Assembly: GCA_950295325.1 (NCBI GenBank)
Contig: OX485803.1
Location: 4,092,001 to 4,156,000, forward strand
Direction of reading: 5' to 3'
Source: Polytrichum commune
Lineage: Eukaryota; Streptophyta; Polytrichopsida; Polytrichales; Polytrichaceae
Length of the DNA: 64,000 nt
The position numbers were made by a program, and so were the translations under genes. Positions within the stretch are counted from its first letter, which is position 1. Every line of letters starts with the position of its first letter. Of this stretch, positions 50,035 through 64,000 are shown in pieces. The notes beneath the pieces were generated by a model, which searched no databases, had not been told where the DNA came from, and was given only the letters and a program-made list of their open reading frames with translations.

Positions 50035-50440
50035 TTATAGTAGAGGTGCCTATTCCTGATGAGGACCCCATCAACAATCTATAGCGTACCGGAATTTCAA
50101 TTAGGATGGGATTGAATTTTGATCAAACTAGGACTAAATTACGATCAAGCAAGAACCAATAATGCCATGACACATGTCCTAGTTTTGAGTGTTAAACAAA
50201 TAAGGAATGAGTGATTAAAATAAGTGAATATGGTAGGCTCTAGACAAATATGTTCGGATCAACTTTTGGCTTAAAAAACTCACAATAATTTCAATTTCAG
50301 GAATAAAATTACCAAAAAAAAATTCCATCCTCCTAATTTCTATCTTCCGACACTAGTAAAAATTGCACCACCTTATATTTCCTCAAATATGGTGCATAAT
50401 ATTTTAAGTGATCGGTTATGGGTGCCTCAACTCTAGTAGA
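50035..50440 (+). repeat. Dispersed repeat, copy B
   Basis: Same orientation and order of landmarks as 4310-4665, for example GAGGACCCCATC, GTACCGGAATTTC, GACACATGTCCTAGTTTTGA and TTTTAAGTGATC. Confidence 0.5.
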
Positions 50441-50918
50441 TGGGCCCACATTTGAGAAGATGAGAGTAGCTAAACTATATATGATATGTAGTGTCATATG
50501 GTATTTTATGCCAATATAGTAATTTTTGGGTGAAAGTTCTTATGAATAAGCAAACATATATTTAGTGTTGGTGACACTACACCATGGTTTACAATTAGTA
50601 TTAAGCAAGACAATTAGAATTGATGACACTAAATATCATATTTAGTGTAGTTGGCACATAAGAACCCTACCCACCATATTCCATCTACATTTGAGCAAGT
50701 TTGTCCTTATTCCCATTAGAATATGATGGGCGAGCAACCTACATGAAAGTTCACCCTTATTCATGCAGGGGGAGACCCCTCATATAAACTTTAAGGGGCA
50801 TGTGCGATAGTAAGCACTAACTTCTAACGGTAAAACTTTACATTCCTTAAATTAAGATCCTATAGTTGCCAAATTGTCTAATATGCTCAAATTGCTAGGT
50901 ACATGATCTAATATGATA

Positions 50919-50938
50919 ATAAATAAATAAATAAATAA
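50919..50938. repeat. (AAAT)n microsatellite
   Basis: About five tandem AAAT/AATA units lie in the palindrome spacer. Confidence 0.8.
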
Positions 50939-53372
50939 CCAACATCGGGTAATCCGATGTGAATTTGAGCATGTTGGCCCTACCCTGCTCAAGAGTCTTC
51001 TGGTGCAAGGTGGGGTTTATTGCTTACCTTGTGGTGGGTGGGCTCTTGGCTTCCTACCTACCTAGCTAGTTTTTCCATCAAATGGACAGAAGGTTTCACA
51101 ATATGAATCAAACCTCCAACCACTCTATTTGGAAATGGGTACCTCTCCACTATCACCCGGTAGTTTTAGGGTCGTCTCGGTCCAGATAATAAACAACTAT
51201 GGTTGTAGGCAAAAGTTGGCCAACATGCTTCTCATTCTTGGAAGCAGTTGAGATGAGATGTGTAAATGAGGGGGTTGGGCTTAGTAGGAGCTCTCTTTTA
51301 AACTTCAATTTTGTCAAGAGTTAGAGGCCAAAATTGAAAGGCATTAAGCAATGTTGGACTCATGTTATATTATATGATACCATTTGGGTGTTTATAATTA
51401 GAGTTTCACATTTTTTTTGATACTAATAAGACATGCATATGTGAGGATATCGTTGTTTGCATTATCATTGGGTCTATATGTCATGCAAGAACCCTTCATA
51501 CCTAGTTAAAATTGTCCGAATATGGATTTGGTTTAGAATCGGTATTGAACCAAATAATAATTATGGTATGCAATAATGACTCTCTCACTTTGAGATATCC
51601 ACCAAATATAAGTATTTGACTAATATTATAGTTTTGATATCCATGGATAGATTTTTTGATACCATAATTGACGTTGAATATTGATGCCATGCATTCACCT
51701 ATACATTGTTATCAATTTGAATAATGTTATGAGAAGATTGAGTCCTTGAGAAAAAATAAAATAAGAAATCAAGTTAATACCATGTTTGGCAGTTGATGTA
51801 TTCTTGGGTGGGTGGGCGTGCGCGCACCCCCTTAGAAGAATATTTTTTGTTGGACTGAAAAGGCTTATAATGAAGAGAAGTGGAGCAGTTTATAAGGCAA
51901 GCACTAATTTCTAAGCAAAAGGTCCACTTGTAAGAGGAGATAGTCTCCTTCCATTGCCCAATAAGAGACGTGGCAAGGACTCGAGCTTGTTCAACGGAAA
52001 ACTACAGTGCATGATTGTTGTGGATGCTTGCAATCGTGAGTGAAGAAAAAATAACACAAGAATCAACATGTACTTTGCTTAGTCCACAAAAATAGGTTTG
52101 ATTGTGGAGGCAATAAGGCATGTGGGCCTTATGCTCGCTCGCTCGGAGGTACTTGTTGTTAAGTCCAAATATAACGTGCATGCATCATCTTCATGACATA
52201 TATAAAATAAATTGCAAGTTCAGGAAAGTTTATTAGGTATAATGTTGTTTTACAAACGTAACAAAGTTCTGTGAGAAAAATGCTTTAGGGTTTCTCGTTG
52301 TCATGGTTGGGGATCTGAAGCCATGACCATGAGAAATCCTAGACCATTTTGTAATAGCCATGGTCACAAACAACATGTAAAAACGGACTTAGACCAGGGC
52401 ATCATGTTTCAACGAGAATAATAAACCAAGAGTAAGTCTTACTAAAAATGTATACTACTAAAATACTCGTTTTTGTGTATGATCACCTTTATTTTATGTT
52501 AAGACAACCTAATTGGGTTGTATCATCCCAGAACATGAGTGACCACTAAAACTTTATCACTTTCTTGACATGTGTGATTCCATGCACGTTCTCGTTCATG
52601 TTTTTTATACGATGACTCTTATTTTTGGTGATCTTGTGTACAACAAACTGGGACCGCCCCTCATTTCTCAACAAGTGAGAGATTTTAGGATAGAGTGGTT
52701 ATGGTGCATAATCACAAGTGTAAACATGCCCTAAGCCTCACACATGCATACAATACAAAGTGATTGCACAAAATAGGGCTAATATAGTTATACTAATTTT
52801 ATATGCCTACTTTCCTTTCACATAATCATTGGTTTCATATTCATATTGCTCTTCATCGTCAATGAATATTGGTGTGGGGCAATTTGAAGCCTTAGACACA
52901 TCAAGAGCAACTTTGGTTGTTCACATTAAGCTTTGCTAGTTGCCTATCAAGTTAGACACTTTAATCACAATATACTTGAAATAATCATGAAAACCCTAGG
53001 GAGGCACCTCATTGTGTTAGAAAACCACTTGTGAAATATATAGGGTCCAATTTAGAGATTTAAGATTGAAATTACACTAATATGGTTCTATCATATCCCT
53101 AGATATAAATATTACAAGGCATTAAGAAAACATGAGGTTCCTCCAAATGGTGACATAGCATTGGATCCTCAAAGGACGATATGAACTTATGATAGGATCG
53201 ATTTTTGAAGGTAGTATAGGGTGCTTAAGTGGAAGACATGTACACCACTGTGGATGAAAATGTGTCTAGCAAGACAGGAATGTAGGTGATAGTAATGAAC
53301 TCTCTACAAGTTAGTACCTTGTTAATGCACATGACCCCTACAGTTTATATGACGTGACTCCTTTGGGATAAT

Positions 53373-53670
53373 TAAGTCATAATTTAATTTGGTCCATGCC
53401 AACGGTGATTGATGTAGTATATGACAAAGTGCCTTCTAAGCCACATGTGTGATTGAGGCTTGTCTATGACATCAAAGGACAACCTTTCATTTCCATTGTC
53501 GGTCCTCACATGCATTTTGCCTCCCTTAGCCCGTCGATTCAATGAAAGTGCCTTGGGTAAGGGCCAAGGGACTGTGAGGCATGAGGTGTTGTGAATAGTT
53601 TGCGTCTCGGAGCTACACTCGATATAAAGGATTGGAACTATGTGAGTGTGAATTAGTGATGATACCCCCT
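53373..53670 (-). repeat. Repeat family Q, copy 3 (inner right)
   Basis: Inverted relative to copy 2 (49490-49792). The two are moderately diverged, and flanking DNA out to about 54800 is also alignable to 48380-49490 in inverted orientation. Confidence 0.6.
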
Positions 53671-56600
53671 AATATAATTATTTTGACCTCATTTTTAGGG
53701 TTTCATGGTGTCTGCAAACATCTATGAGTGAATGCCTTATTTGGTGTACATGATAATAAGAATTGCCTCTCTCAACCTCAAATAAAGTATTATGAATCAT
53801 GGATGTTTAAATTTTCAAATTTTATTGGACATTACTTGCATGGATGTTTTCTTTTTTAATTTTTTTTAAAAATAGTCTACAAAATTCTCTTTAGAATGTA
53901 AGATCTGTCACAAGAACTTTTATTTGTAAACAAAAATGGTATTGTATTACTTTGCATTCAAGTAATAATTTAAAGTATACTTAAATCTTAGTTTGTAACA
54001 AGTGACCACTTATATTTGGACATCTCAGCACTTTTATTTTGAGAACATTATGGTTATGTCACATGAAACCATTGAATAATGGTTTAGATGGGTTACACAA
54101 AACATTTGAGTACATTTATAATAAATATGATATTTCCTCAAAGAGAATTTGATCCATTTATTTCTCAAACTTGATTACTTATGGGATCTATTAACATAGA
54201 AATCTTTAAAAAAAAAAAACAATCAGTTTCATTTGCATCTCCATCCACCCTTTCAAAAAAATTCAAATGAACCCAAAATCTTTGTGAAATTTGGTGTTTA
54301 ATGATGTATTCCCTATATTGATTGATTATAAGATAAAAGTCACGATATTACAAACAAACAAAAATAGCTTAATAGCTACAATAATTGGTCGTTGCCACTT
54401 TGTTGCAAATCAAACAATTTAAAGCCAATATGCTTCTAGATCTCAAGGGGCATTTCAGATCTAAAGAAATACCTTCAAGTAGGTCTATGGTGTAAATGTC
54501 ATCTCAACATGTTGAATATAGAGGCAAGCTCCAAGATAAGTATTGCTTGCATGGACTTTGTCATTGTAATAAACTACAGTTGTTGGATATAGTTTCAATC
54601 ACAATAATGCTTAGAGTGCACTCAACATAAAAGGTTGGCATCACATGATTGGCAATTAATGTGAATATCCGAGCTAACGTTAATGGGTAAATCTCATTAT
54701 TCAGGTATAAATTTTTGATTACAGTCCCATTGCTTGAATTTTTATCATGTGCACCAAATTGAATGAAAGTGATTGCAAAACTTGTGTGGAAGTTTTTAAA
54801 GAGTTATATTAAATGTATAGGTATTTGGAATAATAATAAAAAATTAAAATATTGACTTTGACAACGAATAACCTAATCATAAAAGTTCCATAAATTATGA
54901 GAAAAACGGACATGGGGCTCGATTCGACATTGGTAGCTGTCTCTTCACTAATTGCGTGTTTCAATATCGTACAACAAGCCGGTGCAGAGCTTCAAGTGTC
55001 TGTTGGAGGCCCTCTTCCCTCAAACCAATCAAAGACGAACCAACACATTTATAATTCACACTCGCTGCAAGATCGAGTCATCACTTTTTTAGGATCGAGT
55101 ACATGATAATAACAACTCACCAACATAGCCCGAGGCACTTACTAGGTTAACACTCTCAAACATTCTACAGTGCACGAACCGGGAGTCCGAAGATTCCTTG
55201 CATACTAGAATTGACAGTTTAGATGTATGCAAAGACTAAGATACATGTAACATTATTGAGCAACGTGTGTTTGTTCATGTGGGCCCTTCGCACATAACCA
55301 TGGGATGCCCCAACCTAGTGTAAGGAAACTCGGATTGAGTCTGAATCTACATTCCATGGTTGTATTCTCAGGACCCACATGAGCGAACGCACGCTGCTTA
55401 ATAATTGTCACATGTATGACAAGGATGCGTGGATTCACTAACATAGTCCGAGGCACTTTTCACATCAACATTTCCAAACATTCTGCCCTCATGGGTAGGG
55501 GGTCTATAGATTCCCGGGAGACTGAGAACGAACTGACAGTTACCATGACTGCAAGACTAAATGACGTTGATAGGTTCGACGTACACTAGATTTGACAGTT
55601 TAGATAAACGGAGGTCGTTGAAAGAATGGCAACTGAGAACTGATAAGTGGCGCTGCCATTCATACACAACAACATTCCAACTTTCCATGTTGGACAGTAA
55701 CAGGGATCGCAAGAGAGAAATCATGAGCCTCAGATAGATGTGATGGACCTAAGCTGCATTGTTTCCATTCTCGTTGACAAGTGAACAGATGTCCATGTTT
55801 TGTCACTTCGCGACTCTTTGGTCATGGGCCCCGCGAATCCCCATGGGTATGGTATCTTCCAGAGGATGTATTTGAGCTCGTAAATGTTCCCAAGACCTTC
55901 TTCAAATCCTGAATGTATATTTCCCTATGGTTTTATGTCTTTCCGAGATCAGTTTTAGAGTGAGATTTACATGTTTGTTCTATAAAACATTCATGTAGTA
56001 AAATTGTTGACATAAAGTTAAGGATCATGTTTGTACAGTTGGACCTTCTATATTAGGTCATGAACTTTGTGTGAGCATTTCCAAGATAAAAACTCCATAA
56101 AACCGAAGATAAATATGGAGATGATATCAAATTGTTTGGATATTTTGTACACATGTTCATCTCGTGTTGACTTGTAACGTCTTCTAGAATGCATGAAGAT
56201 TAGGGTCATTTCTTTAATGCGTGTACAACAATTGTTGATGAAATCGAAGAGTTGTCACTCGTATCATCAAAGATGATGTCACATTTTATATTTTCATTTT
56301 CTATACCATGCACACATGATCACATATGAAATTTGTGAACAAAAATGATGCGATTAGCATTTCTTATGAATTATTTGAGCTTACTGGTCCTTTGAATATG
56401 AACATGTAGACAATTTCAAAAAAATTAATATATATTTTGTTACTTTACAATGGACATAATAAAATTATCCCCACAACAATTGTTTCGGCCATGAACATCA
56501 TTTGGGGATTGAAAAATCGATAGTTTTCATGACTATAGTGATTCCATTGCAAAAAAGCGGTTGGAGGCAACCACCATGTGGTCTTGAAAAACAACAAGGT

Positions 56601-58005
56601 TATAGGCATATGGGCTTGAAATCAACGCTACCAACCTCAACGCCTTGCATGGTGGTCCCCAACCATGGCAGAAAAAAAGGTGAGACGAGCCCTAGACCCG
56701 ATTTGCAAGTGTGCAACGAGCCATCTGACCACAATCAATAAGTAAGGATCTCGTATCCAATCTACAAAAAATTACACAAGTGTGATATGATTGTATCTTT
56801 CATTCACACAAGGACATGGGCACACATATTTTGGTGACGGTAATATGATTGTAGCAACACGATCTTACCATGTAATATTGTATGTATTAAATTGAGCTAA
56901 TTTTTCAACTTTCACCTAACAAGTTTTACACCTAAAAAATGAGCAAAGGTCATTTTTTTGAATTTTCACCCCACCACATGTAATTCCAACAATAGCACAT
57001 GAGCACCATTTACTCCCTCCCTAGCCTGCAACTACATGCCGTTGATCCTTTCATGGATGATTTGCAACATTAACAAGGTTCTCGGCATTCGTGCCATGAT
57101 CTAGTTGTTGATATCGGTTGCAATCCTTCTTGCTTTGTCGATTATGAAAGGTCCTCGCCACTCTCCAAATTAGTTCCACCCACCGACAGTTGCCACCACT
57201 TGTCCATAAATTGTTTCACCGAAGGCCTAATACTGCCTCCAATGGTGCATAAATAACCACACATTAGTTGTTGAACATGTACACAAAGTGGATGTCAATA
57301 ATAGACACAACACAAGGTGTCAATGTTGAGCTAGTAACACTCCAAGCCCCACACACCTTGATGCATTTCTTAGCATGGATATCCGTCATGCCATCCTATA
57401 AGCATTTTTCAAATTACACACCCAATAATTAGGATGGCTAAATTTGATTGTGATTTTTTGAAGTGAAAACCTTACAATTGAGATATGGGCTACACAACAT
57501 GCTGGACAATGAAGCCGAAGTTTAAGTAGGAGTTTAAAACTCCTACTTTTCTTAAGAAAGTTGGACTACATGATATTACAAGTTTTGCATCCTCGAGTTG
57601 CTCCAAGCCTGCATGTCGTTAAATATTAGATACTGACACTTATTCGGGACTGAAACTCGTGAGCTGAAGTAGTGACCAACGACCAATGGTTTCAATGATG
57701 AAATATGTTACATCAAGTTAGTTGAGTTTATAAACATATTTCCCTATAGAAGCATGGTTGCTCACTTCTAAACACATCCGTTGTCAATGTGTTATGATAC
57801 TTGCAAATGTCATCATCATCTTCATTTTGGAATATTCAAGACATCCATTTTGCTTAATTCATTGTCTGACAAACCCTTTTAAAATCATGTTCTCGTTAAT
57901 TGGTGATAATCACTTTAACGTGAAAGGAGTACACAGAAAAATACACAATCATTCTAAGAGTGATCAAAATTTAGGAGTAGATGTTGTTTCATGCATTCAA
58001 TGTTT

Positions 58006-58376
58006 CTAACCAAGTTGGATGGTGCATAACTTCATCAAGTTAGTTGGAGTTCACATGAAAACAATCACAAATTATTTTGCTCGCATGTCAAACGTGATTG
58101 ATGTAACCTATATCACAAAGTGCCTTCCATGTCACATGCGTGAAGGCTTGTCTATGACATCCAAGGACAGCCTCTCATTTTCATTGTTAGTCCTCACATG
58201 CACTTTGCCTCCCTTAGCCCATCCACTGATACAAGTGCCCTGGATATTGCCCTAGGGTCCATAAAGCACGAGGTGACGTGCATACTTTGTGTCTCGAGCA
58301 TGCACTTAATTTAAATGGGTTAGAACCATGTGAGTGCAAAGACGAAGGTGATACTCACTAAAGTTAATGGGTAAAT
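58006..58376 (-). repeat. Repeat family Q, copy 4 (right core)
   Basis: Exact inverted counterpart of 43320-43690 as part of the arm. Confidence 0.6.
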
Positions 58377-60067
58377 ACCATTTCTAAGATCCAACGTTTT
58401 GGATGGTATAGCATTTGACCAAAACAATCCACCCACAGAATCCTTCAGGACAATATTGTCACTGGATGGCCACTGATTCCTCTACATCAACCACCACAAA
58501 TGTGTTCAAACTGGTAGGAAAGGAAAGTACGGTGTTCTGCGAGAGGCTCTTAGGTTTGAAACATAGGTAGTCAGGAATGCACATGCGATCTAGGAACTGC
58601 AGGCTTTCAAGCTCCCAGGAAAGAACGAGGGAAGACCAAGGACAACCCTGCTGTCCTCGCTCTACTGCAATCATGGACGACCATGTAAAGGCCAAAGTCA
58701 CCAAAGCCCAGGTTTTCACACATATGTAGTGGTTGAAAACACTTCGCCCCTTCCTCATTCTCTGCACCCTCATTGGACCCTGCCAACTTCATCTTCTTGT
58801 CCTTCTCATACTCATTGTCATGATAAACTCCCCTCATCAACCATGCCAGTCACAATACATCCAGCAATCGGGGGTGGTTGATTCTTCAATTCCATTATTT
58901 TCCCCCCTTCACTTCCGATCACTGATTATCACGCCCCTTGCTTCATTACGCCCTATCTGAAGTCTAAGCGGCTTTAAACTACGCTGCGGAGTTCAATCAC
59001 AATCCAACAACAGAGCACCTGGTGTACAACTTTAATACATGCTCACTATAAAACGCTCACACAATCCTTCCAAGTTTGAACCTCTAAATGCACATGCTGA
59101 ATCTCGGTTCACTTATGCTGCAGAAACCCAAACCCACAACCCCTGCAGTAACCATTATCGTCCACAATCAACCCACAAATCGCCATGCTCATTGCTACCC
59201 ACGCCCTCCAGGAGCTTCCACTACCACCATGTGCACGAAAAAGCAAGTGCCTTACCAATCATGGAGACCTGCTCAGACAACCCCAGATCACAGCTGGCCG
59301 GAACCCACTCGTAGCTTCCATCATCATTCAAACAAAACAAAACAAAACGACCCCCCAAAAAGGTTTGATGCAAGAAAGGTTTCCGACAACCACACAACTT
59401 CAAACCTCAACCACCTTCCCTCCACTTGCTAACTGAAACGGGGACACCGCTTATGATGTGTGGCAGCCGGTAGACACAACACATGCTTAAAAGACAAAAT
59501 AATTCCAGAAGATCAGAGCCGCATTGCAGCTGAATTCTTCAACCATTCACTGATGCCGCGGCGCAACTGAATATGTCTCCCTTTGGCTGACCCCAAAACC
59601 TCCTACGCGTGGCCAATGAGATAAGACACTTTTATATTGAATCTGCCAGGTCTACACTGACAACCTCTGTACTCCCTTTGAAACATCCTCTGCAAAAGAT
59701 ACTCCAGACAGGCATATGCCTTTCACATTGAAATCTAAGACCCTACTGTCAAGGGTGACTGTCTACTGAAAATAGATGACTGCCACTAAACTACTTCAGG
59801 ACGGAATCGGCGGCGTTAATCCACCGGACCTGTAAAATATAAAGCCATGAAACGCGAAACTCGCCCCGACAAACGAGCTTCTCATGGCACCTTACCCGCC
59901 CCACCCAGAAAAGTAGAATCTGCTGCTGCTGTCTTCTCAAAATGATTGCTATCCCCAAAAGCAGCTGGTGTAACCATATTCAAGACCAACCCTTGTTTAA
60001 TCCAATTCGAGTATACACCTACAAAGACTGGAATCGACCAAATTACAAGCGATCTCCCGCGAGACCT

Positions 60068-61750
<1,683 letters not shown>

Positions 61751-63040
61751 TCACAAGCCCACTGCAAACCACCCACACACCACCGCACACCTTCACCAAA
61801 CGCACAACCCACACTCCCATGCAAAAAATAACCCACCTACGACACAGATCCACAAATGGCGTCCGGCTAACCCCCTCCCCCCCACCAAAACCTACACCGG
61901 CGCCACGAATCCAAACCCACGCCACCACATGCCGCAACAATCACAAACCATCCTACGCGCCCCGCAGGATCCCGGATCCTTCTCGCCGCTATCTCCAGGC
62001 CAACATACAACACACGACTTCCCCGCACTTACGGAGTTCCGAGGGGAGTGCGCAGAACCTCCCCGCTGCCGATCGAAGCCCAGCCGTACCGCGAACCCGG
62101 AAACGCAACCCTAAGTGCGCGCTCGCACCCACAATCACCCAACCTCACGCACGCCACATCCACGCACCGACGACACTGATAACTCACCACCCACAGCTGC
62201 TTCGTGCGGGGCGTTGCAACACCGGATCTGCTGCGACGAGGGCGAGGCGAGGAGAGGCAGCAGCAGTGTGCCGAGGGGAAGGGAGCGCAGCGGAGGGCAG
62301 GCCAGGGGCCGCAACATGCACTCCGAGACGGACACCCGTTCTCCCGTGGAATGGGTCCGCGCCCTGCCAGCTGCTGTGACTGCCCTGCCGTAGAACAGTC
62401 GTCGTCACTCGCTCCCACATGCCCGTCCCGTTCCGCCTGGCATAACCCCTGCGGTCCCAGCCTCCCCCTCCCTCTCTCCCTCTCTCGCTCTCTCTGCGAA
62501 CCTCGCACGCCAACCCACACGCACCGGCCACAGCCACCACCTTTTCTGTACTGTACAGGAGTAATCAGTCAGTAGGTCCTGGTCGCGTGACACGTGTCGC
62601 GCCACTAATGGGGGAGCTCTCGCGAAACCTAGTTGGCGTGCCACACCAATATGCTACCCACTTGTTACACTAATAAGACTTGCCTACCTTATGCTGAAGT
62701 GTGTGTGGAAGCAGCTGGCATGGGACCACCTTGAGTGGCTGCCCCTCTCATGCACCTGTCCTAAAATCTTTTTGTCTTCTTAATGTTGGCAGTTTGGACC
62801 CGGAACACAGTAAGCTTAGAACTTCGGCAAGGTTTTTGAAGTTGGCTCCCTGATTGAGTGCCAACTCACCAATCTCTCTCGGTTGTAAACAATCGTTCAC
62901 AAACGATTTTTGTTGGATGGATGCAAACCGCACACACCCACCCACATAATAGGTAGGCAATCTCATGTGGCTGGGTCAACTCCAGGGACCTGGAATGAAC
63001 AACAACATTCTTTGAGGTCACGGGATGCTTAAGTTGGCTC

Positions 63041-63043
63041 TTA
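63041..63043. other. Empty target site for the left-arm transposon
   Basis: The reverse complement reads GAGAGGTTAAGAGCCAACTT. The left arm reads GGGGTTAA, the element, then TAACAACCAACTT. One copy of TAA is present here and two flank the element on the left. This is the pre-insertion form. Confidence 0.8.
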
Positions 63044-63280
63044 ACCTCTCAATGCTCGAGTTCACCTTTGCCTAAAAACGGGTGGAATCAATCGATTGTT
63101 ATTGAGGCTATTCTTAGGGATACCTACAAACTTGGAGAGAAGTGGAATTGCATAGGTAGCATGATCCTTAAGCATATAGACTTTATGAATATTTTGCATC
63201 CACTTTGAGTGCTAATTAAAACATCAATTGTTTGCAATCAATTTACTAGACGGATGCAAGAAGCACAAGGTAGAAGGGAG

Positions 63281-63490
63281 TTATTGCGTACCTCTCATCC
63301 ATCCAACATAAAAAAAATTATCCCCTATAGGTGTGCGGTCAATTTTTTTCAATTACCTTGGACTATCCTAGCTAGTTTGAGGTTTTCCAACTGTTTATGG
63401 TGCCATATCAACTACAAAAGCAACATGTGGGTTGCACACTATTTCAAAACCTAATGTAGGATGAATGAGAGGTATGTTCATATGCAATAA
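63281..63490. repeat. Fold-back/MITE-like element
   Basis: The left end TTATTGCGTACCTCTCATCC and the right end, which reverse-complements to TTATTGCATATGAACATACC followed by TCTCATTCATCC, form gapped inverted repeats around a ~210-bp segment. No coding or clear target duplication. Confidence 0.35.
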
Positions 63491-64000
63491 TTTGGTTTGG
63501 CCAATGCACACACCCAATGATAGGTAATCCCATGTGTCCATCAACTTGAGGGCCCTTTCATGTGGAGAATGCAAGAACTTTGCCTAGACTTGTAATTCAT
63601 CACATGATCCATCAAAATAATCATATTTTGTGGTTGCATGTAGGACCTAATTAAATGAGATGGAATGCATCAACCATAGTGTTTTTCCAAGTGTGAATAA
63701 CTTCTTTGACAATATCGAGATGCATTACTTAGTACAAACATGTCAAGAGCCATCACAAAATTCCAAACAATGGTATGAAAAAAATTAGTTATTTTGTTAT
63801 AGTTATGTATGGAGTTGTAGAATGTTACAACCTTACAAATATAGTTATTAGTTGCCAAAGGAAGTCGTTCATGAAGATTCAAATAAGTATTTTTGAGTTT
63901 CAAAAAGGAATTAGTCAACTTTCAAACCTCCCGTGAATATAGAAGAAAGGCGCATTTACCTAGATGACACCCGTGAATGGGGAAGTATTGCACACAACAA
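63491..64000. other. Spacer to window end, no supported gene
   Basis: AT-rich. The stretch 63510-63570 (ATAGGTAATCCCATGTG...TCAACTTGAGGG) loosely repeats 62945-63000 in the arm edge, suggesting an older local duplication of about 570 bp. Confidence 0.35.

Larger units (their letters stand above)
49793..53372. other. Central spacer of the palindrome
   Basis: About 3.6 kb with no inverted partner. It contains a copy of the dispersed repeat also found at 4310-4665 and a short (AAAT)n run. No supported gene is seen; remaining open frames are short and lack domains. Confidence 0.5.

Overview
The window looks like nuclear DNA of a land plant. It has spliced genes with GT-AG introns (116 to 1305 bases), a plant RabA/Rab11 GTPase, a plant-type isoaspartyl peptidase/L-asparaginase, a plant HNH-domain protein, AT-rich spacers and decayed DNA transposons. 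Relics of FCP1-like phosphatase and type II peroxiredoxin genes are also present. A non-seed plant (bryophyte, lycophyte or fern) is possible, but that is inference.

Layout. 1-11.5 kb: gene-poor, with a hAT transposase relic, several terminal-inverted-repeat elements and a tandem array of about 370-bp units. 11.5-18.4 kb: a UBE3D/HECT_2 ubiquitin ligase gene (+) preceded by five diverged tandem repeats, then a convergent HNH gene (-) with a tandem, hairpin-bearing array on its promoter side. 20.1-23.1 kb: a five-exon Ntn-hydrolase asparaginase gene (-). 25-26 kb: a possible small membrane-protein gene and tandem copies of its tail. 27.3-28.0 kb: a peroxiredoxin pseudogene. 28.5-29.1 kb: an unusual series of short hairpins whose stems vary while the loop stays the same. 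30.0-31.8 kb: a decayed zinc-finger/FCP1-like gene. 34.0-34.7 kb: an unidentified coding relic.

34.7-63.2 kb is one large inverted repeat. Each arm carries a complete RabA1-type gene with the same predicted 216-residue protein (39991-41628 + and 60068-61705 -). The middle of the arms (about 39.1-46.6 kb against 55.1-62.6 kb) looks identical where compared. Identity falls outward to about 90 percent and then vanishes. On the inner side it falls to about 97 percent, then to a much older inverted similarity (48.4-49.8 kb against 53.4-54.8 kb). A 3.75-kb PIF/Harbinger-type transposon with a TAA target duplication sits only in the left arm, and the right arm keeps the empty site. This argues for a real, old palindrome whose centre has been homogenised or recently re-duplicated.

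The intact genes do not form a pathway. They are unrelated housekeeping functions: membrane traffic, ubiquitin ligation, isoaspartyl/asparagine hydrolysis and a nuclease-fold protein, separated by repeats.
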